Source of the DNA: a virus
Virus record (IMG/VR): IMGVR_UViG_3300005613_000114
Location: 1-46,584 of that record
DNA: 46,584 nucleotides
Reading direction: 5' to 3' (one strand)
Below the pieces are notes generated by a model. That model did no database searches. It worked only from the letters and a program-made list of their open reading frames with translations, and was not told the origin of the DNA. Numbering within the stretch: the stretch's first letter is position 1; each line of letters begins with the position of its first letter. Positions 8,809 to 20,900 of the stretch are shown here, piece by piece. The position numbers and the translations under genes were made by a program.

Positions 8809-11800
8809 TTAAATTATAAACCAAGCTGCTCCGTTACTTACTACTGTTAGTGAATCCCATTGCTGTTGTAAACGCGTTTTATCAACTGTATAAGAGGGAT
8901 GAGCTTCACTATCAATAGTTTGAGTTCCAGATCCTCTAATTAGTAAATCACCAATATCACTACTAATCCGTTTAATATCAATTACTCGGCCACTATTAGT
9001 TGTAGCATCTGGTAGTGTAATTGTTTTATCTGTTGCTCCTGCATCAACTAAAACCACATCTACTCCATCTTCTATTACATAACTAGCTGTTTTAGTTACT
9101 ACATTCTTCTTAAACGATGGTGTTATTGCAGATAATTCAATTTCATTACCAATTGTATTGATATTAATATTATCGCCCGCTCTCAATGTTCTGAAATTCA
9201 TAGTACTAACAGTTACATCTCGAAAGACTTCTCCAACACCGGCACCAACATTGTTACCACCAGTTACAGCAGAACTAGGACCACCAACATTTACATAACC
9301 ACCAAAAGTGTCAATCCTAATTCTCAACTCATCGCCGACAACTAGATCTTGAAGTATGGTAAACTGAGCTGAAGCAGTGTTAGGTGTTCCAACCTCTTCC
9401 CAATCTTTTCCTAGAGTCAATGGTTGACCATTTAAGAATAGCTCAAGAACTGCCTTACCTACTATATAGAACTGAGGAACTTCATTGTCTCGACTATCAT
9501 TTGGAATTGTTAGAGTTTCACCTGATGAGATAGGTGCACTAATGTCATTATCGTCTGCAGCTGGACCAGCAACTACTGTTAGTATTTCATCATATGCATT
9601 TTCATTGATCATTTCTGATATACTGATCATGCTATGGTTTTCGCCTTCTAGTAACTCTGTTCCATTCCAGAGCCATACAGACTCAGTGGATAATCTATAA
9701 GCGAAAATAAAGATATTTTCGTCTAGTGGGCAATCTTCAACTGAAGATACTACTAAACCAGCTAAACTAGATATTGATGTTGCATTATTTCTATCAATTT
9801 GAAAATATGCTACTTCGTTAGCTGCTAAGGATAGTGCTGGAGCGCTTAAATTAATTACTGATGAACCTACTGAACTTGGTGTGCTAACATGTAAAAAAGG
9901 CGTCACTATATTTGCAGGAGTTGCTTCATCATAATTTATAAAGGTAATATCTTGATTTAAGCCGTTTGTTGTTTTAACACATATCTTAAAATCTTCTAGT
10001 AATCCTATTGTTTTATCTTGAGCTTTATCAGCAGTCATTGCAGTTAAGCGAGCTGCTCTATCTGTTAAACTCTCTCCGTCAACTGAATTATAGTTAGCTT
10101 GACCATCGATTGCATTATTGTATGTACTTGGTAAAGTAGGTACGCGATATACTGGTGCTAATTGACCAATATTATCCATACCAATATACTGTTTAATATT
10201 ATCTGTGTCAATCTCACCTACATATCTAACTTCACCTTGTATTATTTTTGCTTTACCAATAGCTGTTCTAACATGTAATTTAGCTACAGTAGCGGATCCA
10301 GTGCTTTCGGCTACTGGTGCAGAACTTAATGGGATAGTAAAAGATGTATCATTTCTAACATATAAATCATAGGATCCATTAAAATTAGTAGTATCCGTTA
10401 TATGTACTTTTTGGTCAGTTTCAAAATTATGATTTGCAGATTCTAATTGAATTCCACCCGGTGTACTAGCAACAGTTGTGGTAGTAACTAAAGCATAATA
10501 ACCGAATACACCAGTTTCGTTAGTTGTTACTGCGGTTTGTATATAGAAAATATCATCAGTCTCTTTCTCTATAACATAAGTTCCATCATAGCTAGCTGAT
10601 CCTGAGATAGTGATTCTTTCTCCATCTGATAATCCATGAGCTACAGACGTACATTTGGCAGTTTTACCATCGCTTTCAGTGATATCAATGGTTAATTGAG
10701 TTGCGGCAATATTGGTTAATCCCTGTTTAGAATCACTACGTATTGCCATCCAGAATAGGTTACCAGCAGCATCATCTAATGGTGTATCAAAACGATTTGC
10801 TTTTTTAACATCAGTTAATGATGAATATACACCTTTACAGTACATACCAAAAGTGGTTTCAGTACTACCAGCATAAACTGTATTTAATATGACAGATTGA
10901 GCTTGATCAGCTGTTGTTAATATACCACCACCGTTTGTTGCAGACCAAAATTGCTCTACCCTTACATAATGTGGATCAGTATCTGCTTTCTTTTTGATCC
11001 AATCACCTGCTGATAAGTGCTCAAAAGCACCGATTTGACCGTTTATATAATTCGTATTATTTTTGAAATCTACGGTGACATTAGTATCATTAATAGGTAA
11101 GTCACGTTCAAATTCAACATATAATACTTGTCCATCATCTAAGGTTTGATCTCCACCGCGTATAACATACTCTCGTGAATCGTGTATGCTTTGATAAACG
11201 ATATCTTCTGACCAAGTAATAAAACCAGGAGTTGTACTACTATGTTCCCATGTGCCTTTTGATCTAATATTAGAACCAAGGCTATCTAAAAATAAATGCT
11301 TTAAACTATAACTGCCTGTATCTTCATACCAAAAAGTGGTTCCACCTATTTCAGTGAATTTAGTCATTACAGCATCCATCCACTCCTTAAGTGAATGAAT
11401 ATTCTTATCTCCACCGAAAAATGGATTTGGATTAAGACTATTAGACATTGTAGTAGATGGTTCTAATCTAGAGTATGCTGCATCAGGAACTGAACGGAAA
11501 TTATATCTATTAAACGGGTCAACGCCTTGTCCACCTGTACCTAATCTAAACATCATGTCACGAGCATCTTGAATAGATTCAATAAAGTTGCTACCCATTA
11601 CTATTTTAGCAATAGGTATTGTGTTATTTGGGAATGACGAGTTAGAGACATTAATAACCGCAACTAACGTAGATTCAGTTTCAATATCTTGAGTAAACTC
11701 TCCACCTTCTCCACCTTCTTTATCGGGATCCCAAAAAGACCGTGTGTCGCTTGTGGTATTCTGAGTACTTAAAGTTAAGTACACGTAATTAGTAGCATTT

Positions 11801-12108
11801 CTTTTTAAATCTGGAATTAATGGTTGAGATAATACATTACCTTCTTCTAAACCATGGAAAAAAGATCCAGCAGATGATCCAGGATAAAATACGACCGAAT
11901 CAGCTACTCGTATAGAAACACTAGTAGAACCAATACTTTGATCTGGATCAATAATATCAAATCCTTTCAATACATATGGGTTATCATCTCTAACTAGCGA
12001 TTTAATGAAAAATTTAAAATCGCCAGCTGAATAGGAGTCAATACTGAGAAAATCAGGTAAATCTAATCTTTCTGCAGAACTCATTAATAAACGACCTAAT
12101 ACAGCCAT
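8809..12108 (-). CDS. Large tail fibre/baseplate-attached protein
   Basis: A 1099-residue protein without membrane segments. The N-terminal ~300 residues (LLMSSAERLDLPDFLSID, DAAYSRLEPS, HSLKEWMDAVMTKFTEIG) look like a baseplate-attachment region. The middle carries two domains of the form H-G-L-x-x-G-x-x-I-x-I-S-G...Y-D-G-T-Y (AHGLSDGERITISGSASYDG and a second with DTTNFNGSYDL). A segment with LELFLNGQPL and VGDELRIRID is shared with the 124-residue protein. The last ~110 residues (TITLPDATTNSGRVIDIKRI and TIDSEAHPSY) are typical of trimeric phage fibre C-terminal domains. It is preceded by the HNH gene and followed by the zinc-ribbon endonuclease. Fibre identity is likely; receptor unknown. 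Confidence 0.78.
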   Translation of the reverse strand: MAVLGRLLMSSAERLDLPDFLSIDSYSAGDFKFFIKSLVRDDNPYVLKGFDIIDPDQSIGSTSVSIRVADSVVFYPGSSAGSFFHGLEEGNVLSQPLIPDLKRNATNYVYLTLSTQNTTSDTRSFWDPDKEGGEGGEFTQDIETESTLVAVINVSNSSFPNNTIPIAKIVMGSNFIESIQDARDMMFRLGTGGQGVDPFNRYNFRSVPDAAYSRLEPSTTMSNSLNPNPFFGGDKNIHSLKEWMDAVMTKFTEIGGTTFWYEDTGSYSLKHLFLDSLGSNIRSKGTWEHSSTTPGFITWSEDIVYQSIHDSREYVIRGGDQTLDDGQVLYVEFERDLPINDTNVTVDFKNNTNYINGQIGAFEHLSAGDWIKKKADTDPHYVRVEQFWSATNGGGILTTADQAQSVILNTVYAGSTETTFGMYCKGVYSSLTDVKKANRFDTPLDDAAGNLFWMAIRSDSKQGLTNIAATQLTIDITESDGKTAKCTSVAHGLSDGERITISGSASYDGTYVIEKETDDIFYIQTAVTTNETGVFGYYALVTTTTVASTPGGIQLESANHNFETDQKVHITDTTNFNGSYDLYVRNDTSFTIPLSSAPVAESTGSATVAKLHVRTAIGKAKIIQGEVRYVGEIDTDNIKQYIGMDNIGQLAPVYRVPTLPSTYNNAIDGQANYNSVDGESLTDRAARLTAMTADKAQDKTIGLLEDFKICVKTTNGLNQDITFINYDEATPANIVTPFLHVSTPSSVGSSVINLSAPALSLAANEVAYFQIDRNNATSISSLAGLVVSSVEDCPLDENIFIFAYRLSTESVWLWNGTELLEGENHSMISISEMINENAYDEILTVVAGPAADDNDISAPISSGETLTIPNDSRDNEVPQFYIVGKAVLELFLNGQPLTLGKDWEEVGTPNTASAQFTILQDLVVGDELRIRIDTFGGYVNVGGPSSAVTGGNNVGAGVGEVFRDVTVSTMNFRTLRAGDNININTIGNEIELSAITPSFKKNVVTKTASYVIEDGVDVVLVDAGATDKTITLPDATTNSGRVIDIKRISSDIGDLLIRGSGTQTIDSEAHPSYTVDKTRLQQQWDSLTVVSNGAAWFII

Positions 12109-12125
12109 GCTAATTCCTTATTAAA

Positions 12126-12665
12126 TTAATATTTGTTACTTTTCTTTAAATTATCTTCTGCCCACAATGGTTGTAAGTTACTATAATGACAAGCTTTCTT
12201 AAACTGCTCAGGATCACTTAAATCAAAACTACTTAATGGCTTGATGTGATCTATATGCCAGCCATATTTACTCCAATTATCCCAAGTCATACCTTCTTGG
12301 AATTGAGATTCTAAATATAACTTAAGTTCCTTAACTGAGCAACCTAAATTATCAATAGCTGAGCCCACTTTTTGATTATTGTTAATCGCATGATATAATC
12401 TAGAGCGCAATGTAGTTGCTATTTTAAATTTAATATCATTTTTATATCTATAATTAACACGTTGCAGCTTGCGTTCTGAGTTAAATAAATACCACCGCTT
12501 GTTGCGTATCTTCTCTTCGTTAGTGTGCTTTTTCTTATATAAAGAATTTTTATAGTTTTTACATAGCTTGCAAAGTGAATAAAAGCCATCTGATGATGCC
12601 ATATTCTTGGGAAAATACTCTAATTCTTTGCTTATATTGCAACTTCTGCACACTTTAGTAGCCAT
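12126..12665 (-). CDS. HNH endonuclease (free-standing, homing type)
   Basis: A 179-residue protein. N-terminal zinc finger CRSCN...CKLCKN, a basic helical middle, then an HNH core (GWHIDHIKPLSSFDL) ending in NLQPLWAEDNLKKSNKY, a C-terminus characteristic of phage HNH enzymes. A second family member is at 40383-41012 and a remnant at 14818-14899. It sits between the gpI-like and 1099-residue fibre genes, 24 bp and 17 bp away. No clear Shine-Dalgarno precedes its ATG at 12665, so expression may be low. It most likely cleaves an intron-less cognate site nearby and spreads itself; the target is not known. Confidence 0.9.
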   Translation of the reverse strand: MATKVCRSCNISKELEYFPKNMASSDGFYSLCKLCKNYKNSLYKKKHTNEEKIRNKRWYLFNSERKLQRVNYRYKNDIKFKIATTLRSRLYHAINNNQKVGSAIDNLGCSVKELKLYLESQFQEGMTWDNWSKYGWHIDHIKPLSSFDLSDPEQFKKACHYSNLQPLWAEDNLKKSNKY

Positions 12666-12689
12666 CTATTAATTATACTTGATATTAAC

Positions 12690-14831
12690 TTAAAATAATT
12701 CTGGATGTGATGCTTGATAATATGTATCATCAGGATCAACATTACTCTTGTAGACGTCTAAGGTGGAATAATTTAATACTGGGTATCGAACTAAGAAGTT
12801 TAGAAATACACCAACGGATTTCACTTCTTCCATTAATTCTTTTAAAACCTCTCTTGCTACAGCTGGATCAGTTATATATGGTGCACGCTCTGATCCAAAT
12901 CCGTCAAATACTATGCCTCCACGTCGTCTAATCATTGTTACTGATGATCCCACATCGTGTGTTCTTAGAAAAACATACGCTGGATCAATGCTGATTGTGT
13001 TAGTTGATGGCTTAAAGAAATACTTAACAGGTCCTTCTTCTTTTTCCGTTCCAAAATCAAAAACTAATTGCCCACTTTCATTAGGTATATCATTAGCTTC
13101 AACTAATATATTTCGTTGAGTTACACCTGCTTGTATTGAGGTGGTTAAATTGGTTGTAAAAGATGATAATACGAAATCTGCATCTTCGTCCCAAACATAT
13201 GGTCCAGGTGTCTCTGACTGTAATGTTGAACTTCTAAGAATTACTTTTGTGTTTTCGGTCAACATGCCGATTCTTTCTACTCGTATGGATCCAGCTGCAC
13301 TCGTTGTTGAACCATCATCTCCAGGACTCCAAACTTTGAATGAAGTGGAATCGATTACTTCAGTAATTTCCCAAGTACCATCCAGTGGTACAGATCCTGG
13401 GAAACCAACAGTACCCTCTAATATAGCTGACTCATTGACTAAAAAATTATGTGCGGTAATAGTTGTAACTAATAACTCATTAGATGCACGTGTTACTGAG
13501 GCCACATCGACCTTATTTAATGCAGCTTCTTTTGGTAAATCTGGAGAAATACCAGTTAATGTGTTTCCAGATTTACCAGTGTAAGTAAAATACCCTTGAT
13601 CACTGATTAGTCTACTATTATAGTTATGATTAGCAACAGATGAATCAATTAGTTCTGATTTTATTTGCTTCAATTGTTCAATTAAAATCTTGCCACCAGT
13701 TTCTGGAAAATCTGTAGCATCAACTAAAGTTAATTCAGTATCGCTCACTCTAATAGTAGATAATGAAACTGTACCATTGATATGTGCTGCACCACGGCGA
13801 TTTCGTTTCACTATTGGAGGTGACGGAGGTAATTCAACTATTATCTCTCCAGGCGTAACTTCCCAACTAACAGCTCGTTTATCTCTTGTATGTACTCGTT
13901 CAGTTTCATCATACATGAATTTAACATCTGTGGTACTTGTCTGCGTTAAAGTACCCGCCGTAGCGAATACGTTCCTAAATTGAAAAGAATTATCATTAAT
14001 ATTAACTGATTCAATAGCGAAAGTTCCTTTATTGCCAGCTACATTAATCATAACAATGTCATCAACTTCTATAGAGTTTACTCTAGGATCATCACCACCA
14101 ACATATTGAAATGTAACTAAGTCACCAACTTTAGTGATATTCCATTCAGTGTTTATTCCGTTGCCTGAGTCAGTATTAAAATTATTAAATTGTAAACCAA
14201 TATTTGCTAATCCACCAGTTATACGAATTGATCCTTTAGAACCAATAGTATCCGTGAATATCCTTATATAAGTTTTTTTAGTAATACTGTCATAGTGAGC
14301 AATACCATAGCTTCCAGTAGTTTGACGATTGATAGCTGCAACTATTTCGTCTGCAGTTGCCTCTGCAATATTGGTAAAATCTTTACTATTGAATTGTATT
14401 CGTTCTGTCTTATAAGCATCAACTTCATACTCTAACGTCCAACCATCTTCTAAATAGAAATCTTCAAATGCAATTGTTTGTGTAAAAGATGTTGTTGAAT
14501 CTTTAATGAAAAATAAATCTAATAATTTATCAAATACTAATTTAACTTGTTTAGGATGATAGCTCATTATTGGAATAAAGGTACGAAAGTCTGGATCACG
14601 CATACCAATAAAGCGAGGTCGCTGCACCTTATATTGAGCCCCTAATCGATCTATATAAGGACGTGTTGCTGTCTTTACGAAAAACTGCTTTCGTACATTT
14701 TCAATCAGATCAGCTACTTCCTGATCTGATTCGCCTAGGGCTTCAACTATTGCCTTCCAATTGGGATTTTCTTTACTATTATAGGCTCTAGGGAGAGCTG
14801 AATGAAAACTTTCTACTTTACGCTTTGCCAC
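12690..14831 (-). CDS. Baseplate protein, gpI-like with extra beta-modules
   Basis: A 713-residue protein directly downstream of the baseplate J homologue, where P2-type phages carry gpI. The N-terminus (FHSALPRAYNSKENPNW, VADLIENVRKQFFVKTA, YIDRLGAQYKVQRPR, MRDPDFRTFI) fits the gpI-type pattern in which a short helix is followed by L-x-x-L-G and D-x-x-F/Y-R. P2 gpI is about 180 residues. Here several beta-modules follow, including FNSKDFTNIAEATADEIVAA (also in the J protein) and two H-N-F/H-G-type domains. Start codon is GTG at 14831 with AAGGAAAGG upstream; that ribosome site lies within an HNH remnant. The gpI assignment rests on position and weak pattern. Confidence 0.65.
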   Translation of the reverse strand: MAKRKVESFHSALPRAYNSKENPNWKAIVEALGESDQEVADLIENVRKQFFVKTATRPYIDRLGAQYKVQRPRFIGMRDPDFRTFIPIMSYHPKQVKLVFDKLLDLFFIKDSTTSFTQTIAFEDFYLEDGWTLEYEVDAYKTERIQFNSKDFTNIAEATADEIVAAINRQTTGSYGIAHYDSITKKTYIRIFTDTIGSKGSIRITGGLANIGLQFNNFNTDSGNGINTEWNITKVGDLVTFQYVGGDDPRVNSIEVDDIVMINVAGNKGTFAIESVNINDNSFQFRNVFATAGTLTQTSTTDVKFMYDETERVHTRDKRAVSWEVTPGEIIVELPPSPPIVKRNRRGAAHINGTVSLSTIRVSDTELTLVDATDFPETGGKILIEQLKQIKSELIDSSVANHNYNSRLISDQGYFTYTGKSGNTLTGISPDLPKEAALNKVDVASVTRASNELLVTTITAHNFLVNESAILEGTVGFPGSVPLDGTWEITEVIDSTSFKVWSPGDDGSTTSAAGSIRVERIGMLTENTKVILRSSTLQSETPGPYVWDEDADFVLSSFTTNLTTSIQAGVTQRNILVEANDIPNESGQLVFDFGTEKEEGPVKYFFKPSTNTISIDPAYVFLRTHDVGSSVTMIRRRGGIVFDGFGSERAPYITDPAVAREVLKELMEEVKSVGVFLNFLVRYPVLNYSTLDVYKSNVDPDDTYYQASHPELF

Positions 14832-14899
14832 GATTGCCTTTCCTTAAATTATCTTTAGCCCATAATGGTTGTAAGTTGATATAATTATATGTTTCTCTA
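14818..14899 (-). pseudogene. Remnant of an HNH endonuclease C-terminus
   Basis: In the gap between the J-like stop (14909) and the gpI-like GTG (14831), an unannotated minus-strand frame reads ETYNYINLQPLWAKDNLR followed by KGNRGKA and a stop at 14818-14820. It matches the last ~20 residues of the two intact HNH proteins (CHYSNLQPLWAEDNLKKS and LNNLQPLWAKDNLKKGNK). The DNA also matches closely. No start codon or HNH catalytic part remains. The stop lies 11 bp inside the gpI-like gene, and the Shine-Dalgarno of that gene is made from the remnant. Confidence 0.88.
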
Positions 14900-14908
14900 C
14901 TTGTATCC

Positions 14909-17900
14909 CTATGCAATACTGATATCTGAGCTTTGTATAAAAGCTTTTTCGTTATCTGCAATACTAATTCTTTCAGTAGACGGTACCGGTGTAACAAATG
15001 TCACAGCTGCAACGCCATCGATTGTCATAACCTTCACAATAATATCTGATAATATTACATCATCACTTACACCTAAAGTATTAATGTGATTAATAACTGC
15101 TGATTTAATTTCATTTGTTATTTCACTTAAATTAACACCATCTTTAGTAGTTACATCAATTACAACACTAACCTGTCTAATCAGTGGTGGTAATATTTCA
15201 ATTAGACTACCAACTGCTTTTCTACCTGAGTAAGTTGCTTCATCTGGTTCAAATCCGTCTACAGTTCGCTGTATTGTTCTTAATAGTCCAGTATAGTATA
15301 AATAGCCGTCAACACCTGCCACAACATCAGAAGAGTATCCTATTTTCCCCAATGAATTGATTGAAGTTTTATTGGTTTGGTTCCATTTATATGATCTATT
15401 ACCTGGTGTTAAATACACGGCTCTTCTCTCATTATTGAAATCATCAGTCACAACATATGAGATTTTTTTAATAGATGTAAATCTATTATTATCGCCTTCG
15501 TTTATATGAAACGATGTATTATCTATATTCATTTTCTTATTTGATTCAGTTAATCCATTAGTATTAACAACTCTTATAAAAGGACTAAAACTTGTTGGAT
15601 CAATCCCAATATGTGTAATTGCAAAAGTTCCGCTATTCCCAGCACTAAACCAGTCATTATCTATTAAACTAGATACATATAGTGAATCTCCAACTCTTAC
15701 TGCATCACCTTCATAAATACGTATATCCGATGACGTATGTAGGAATTGACCTGCTCCAACATGATTGTATTGATCAAATGAAACACCAACAGATGTACCA
15801 GAAGTACCTTGATATAATCCACCTAATGTTACAGAGGTTGCTGTTGTAAAATCACCTGTATTGCTACCGAGAACTTGTAAATATATTACGTCTTCATCGT
15901 CTCGTTTTTTAACCCATGTTCCAACGCTTAAATTTCTAAAAGACCCAGCAGAACCAGTAATAACATTAGCGTTACTTGTCCATGTTACTGCAGTTAGCTC
16001 ATCATTAAAAGGAAGAATGGTATCAAGCTCTTCCTGAGTAGAAGTACTTTGAAATAATATAGCATCGTTCTCTATACCTAGAATTCTAAATTCACCATTA
16101 TTTAAACTTTTAAAAGTTTGACCACTTATGACTAATAAATCATCCACTGCTGCACCACAATCAACAAATCTTGGAGAATCACCTGCAACCGCACGCAATC
16201 TAAACATATCTTTATATCCAAGACTTTCTATTTTATATTGAGTACGAGTTTTTGTAGATTTTAATATATATCCACCTGTGTACGCACCAATTGCAGCAGA
16301 ACTTTCGTATCTAAAACTAAAAGCTGAATCTACTTGATTGACTATACCTGTAGTAGCTATCGCGTTATTATCAACTAATGTAAAGCTGTCTCCTACATTT
16401 AGATTATGTTCTATTAATGAGTTAAAAATTGCACCAACTGGATCGCCAGAAATTGACACAACAATTTGATTTACCCATGTCGGTGCTGAATGAGATGGTT
16501 TCCACTCAATGATAGGAGTTGGATAAAAGTTCACAAAGCCATTTAAGCCAATAGCAGTTGATGCCATTGCTTTGCCATCTGGATTAACAACATCAAAAAA
16601 GTGATTAGCTGCATCAACATTAATTATGGTCATTTTAGAGAATTGATCATCACCAGTGCTACCAATTTTATTAGTGTTATCCCATGCGACATCTTCACTA
16701 TATGCTGCTACAATATCACCAGCTTGCACACGAAACAGTGTCTCAGTCCCTGCAAAACTATGTGTCCAACGCCAAACAGGTTTTCCACTATATAACCCTG
16801 AAACATCAGTAATTGTAATTGTAGTTGTATCATCGAAATTTGTTGTTTTTGCATTGTATCTATATTCAAATGAAGAGCTTGTTGTTTCAACTACATCAAT
16901 ACTGTCGTCACTTGTCAGCCTATCAAAACGTTGAACTAAACCATCATTTTTTAGCAACACATGGTCGTCAATTGTTAATGTGTTTGGAAAAGCAGATGTT
17001 TTAACTGTAAGTATATCTTCGCCATTTACATTACTAACATCTGAGTCACCAAAAATAAAAAATTGTGTTTCATTTGCTCGTCCACCAACAACCTCAATAG
17101 CTCCTTGCGAACCTAATAGTGTTGATTTAATTTGTATTTTTCTCAAATTATCACTAAAATCAATGTTAGATACAATTTCTAATTGAGACAATGCTTTATG
17201 CGACATATGGTGTTTTAAATTATCTAGAGTAATTGGCACAAGTTTAAATAATTCACCTAATTCTGTTTCATCATGTACAGGTGTTGTATCCATTTGATAA
17301 ATACTAGGATCTGGTGAAGCTGTTGGTAATACCAATGACGTCTTTAAATCAAAATTGTATGCAGGGGCAACATCATTTCTAAAAGTCTTAACATAGCTAA
17401 TTCCATCATATAATTGAATATAATTATCTATACCAGCTGTGTGACCATGCGCAACACCTGTTACATTTTCTTCACGCGTAGCTTTAACTATGTTTCCAGT
17501 ATTGATTTCTACAGCTCTTAATAAGTCACTTGTATTAACTTTAAGTGCTATTTCTGCAGTAGTTGTTTCAGCTATTGGGAAGATATTAACTGATGTTGCA
17601 ATGCTTACTTGCTCATGTGTCGAATCTACACCTTCAATTAAGGTAGTTATTGACCATGCATTCCCTAAATTCCCATTAACAGCATTAATCGCAGTACCAA
17701 CATTTGCATCTGTACAAATAATTGTATCTGTTCCACTCACTGGACATGAAAAATCAATCAATGCATTTAATTCAAAAGCTAATTTACCAGCTACATCAAT
17801 TGCTGTAATTTCATTAGATATATCTATTTTTAGTAGAGTTCTACCAGATGAAGGTGGTTGAACTACATCAGCACCAGTGGTATCCATATATATTCTATAT

Positions 17901-20900
17901 GCTGTTCCACTAGCAGCATTAATATCAAAATATTCACCATCATTAGTATTAACTAGTGCGTCAGCAATAAACTGAGTTTGCTCTGCAATACCAGCATTAG
18001 TAGCTACACCATCAGCATTATACACGTCAATAGTATTATTTGCTGGAACAAAGTCTATAATATGGAATGATCCACGGTTAGCTGCTGAAAAACCGCTATC
18101 ATTTGCAATTGCTAGTACATCATCACTTTCAATATCTATGCCAAAAGTCACAGTATTAGGAAATGTGTATCGGAATATGTTACCACCTAAATCTGTAACG
18201 CTAACCTGATCTCCTGCTTGTATGCCAGCACTTCGAGCGACTCCCGAAGCAAATGTGTAAGTTACAAGGCTGTATTCTGGTGTATTTACGTGTGAAATTG
18301 TTGATGCTCTATTAGGGAATAATGGATGTTCGATTTGAAAACGAAATTTCTCGCCAACTGGTCCGTATGTGTTAGCACGAAACATTAATGATGGCTCAAC
18401 ACTTGGGGCACTGTATCCGCCAGATATATACCAATTTCTAGCCATAAACCATACAGCATAATTATCGAAATTAGTGTTTCGTTGATTCACATCTGTTCCC
18501 CAAACTGATAATGTGCTAAAATCAGTATTAGATTCTCCCTCTGCATCGTCTGCAGAAAATGATGATCCAGATGGGATAGCTCCAGATCCAGATCCTAATC
18601 CATTAGATCCAGAGTTAACTCGACCTGTTCTAGAAAAACTCATATCAACTGTTTTAGCAACAGAATCGTCATCTAAAATAATAACCATATTGTCTTCAGA
18701 TGATATTTCAAAGTTTTTAACTACATGGTATTCGTCTCCGAGTCGATAATCATTTAATAGTTTAGGTAACTCAGTGTTACTTGTTTTAACTGTATTAGTA
18801 CTGCTATCAATAACTTTAGGATCTCTAAATATTGTTTTATTACCGCCAGATGTAATGTGGATTGAATCTTCGTAAGTAACCTTAGTGTCAATAGGATCAC
18901 CACCAGTTTCTTCTAGAATTTCACCATATGATGGATCAGTATACGGCTTATGATTAGCTGTTAAACTACCTTTTAAATCTGTATATGTAAAGCGATCTAA
19001 CCATGCATTAGTTGGTTGAGTTCTTTCAAATGTTGTAAAACCATCTGTTTCTGGTCGTTTATTTGCGACATGTGATTGATTACCTTCTTGTAAACTCCCA
19101 TTAGTTGCAAATACATTGACAGCTGATCCGATAGAAACTGGAGTAGTAATACTTCCACCTTCTTCAGTTGTTGATGTGATACGAATTGAGTTAGTTCTAT
19201 AAATAGAGGCTGCTAAACCCTTGATGTTAGCATTTAATGAGTCTACAATCTCTGATAAAGTTGCAGCAGCAGGTGTCGCAAGCGACGATGTATCCCAAAT
19301 TTGAGGATATACATCTGAAGCAAAAGCTTGTAAATCAGCTGAATCTAATACACTATATGATCCCACTACCATTCCGCTTGCATTGTAATTTATTACTTCA
19401 ATAAAAGTATCTGTTCCAGCGACGGTGTGTGATCCTTTAGTGACGATCTTAAATAATCCACTTGATGTTTCATCAATCCAAGCTTCTATACCTGTTCCAG
19501 CGTTATGTCCACGATTTGCAATATATAAATAATCTCTAGGCTGTATATTTTTAAAGGTTGATAACGTGCTCGACATTATCCGCATGACACTGTTTCCCTC
19601 ATCGGATAGTGTGATCGTACTGCCAATTGGCGGATTAACAGTGCGAGGTACAACTTCTGTACCGTCTACGCATATGATAGTTTTTGCTGCACGGCCATTA
19701 CTGTCATTAGAGACATTAAAAGCCCCTGATGCACTAGCTGCAGAAACAACAGAGCCTTTTGTATCACTAGATCCTGCCGTAATAACATCACCAGCTACAA
19801 TATCAGATAAAATTTGTAAATTACCATTTTGACGATTTAACTTAAACTTAGAATCTTGACCAGTTGAAGCTAATGACACACCAGAAAACATCTTATCTAC
19901 TAGCGAACCACTTAGTATTTCTAATGAAGATTCAGTACCTTCTTTATTGGATGTTATAAGTAATTTATCAGAAGATGTGGCTGTTGCTGTAATACCTGCA
20001 AACTTGCTATTAAAAGCAGTAACATAATCTGATAAAGTTAAGGATGCAAAACTTTGTCCAGCGAAATCTGTTGTATTAAAAGTTTGATCTTGTGGCGGCG
20101 TGCCATCAACTGAAATAACAATATTTCCACTAGCAATAATATTCCATGACGAAAACTCAATACTAGTTAATGAGGCTGCTTTTTCTTTTTCAGTTAATAA
20201 ACTGTTATTTTGATATAGCTTAATATGTGAAAATTCATTAATAGGGAATTTAAGTTCAGTATTAGCAGTACTATCTCCAATAACTTGTATAGTTTCTACA
20301 TCATGCGCTAATGGATAAATTAATAATTTAGTACTATTTGCAGTTAATCTGCATCTAAATAAATCTGCTTTATCATTAATAGCTGTAACTACTTCTACTA
20401 AGGTAGCTGAAGATATATTACTGAAATCCGTAGAATTAAATGTAATACTTTCTTCAACACTGTCAATTAGTACTTTAAATGTCATACCCTCAGTTAATTC
20501 ATATGGTGCTTCTGCAACATTTATAGCTTGTGGACGTGGAATTGGAAAATTAGCTAATTGTAAAAACTCTTCGTTACCTGTAGCTTCTTTAATTAGAGCA
20601 TCAACTGATTGACCTGCGAAAGAAGGCTCAAATCCTGATCCATCATCTACATAAATAATTGATGGATCACCAATAGCAACTGGTTCAGTTATTACGGCTG
20701 ATGCAACTCGTTTACCTTCTGTAGGATCAGATAATCCATCAATAGCTGTTAAAATAGATGCTTTAGTTCCTCTAGCTAAACTGCTTGTATATGATTTTAT
20801 TCTTTCTCGTAAATCTATATCAGTTTCTATATCACTACCAGATGTGAAAGCTGTAGTATTAGTTGCTGTTGCAGTAGGGAATGGTAGACTTTGAAATTTA

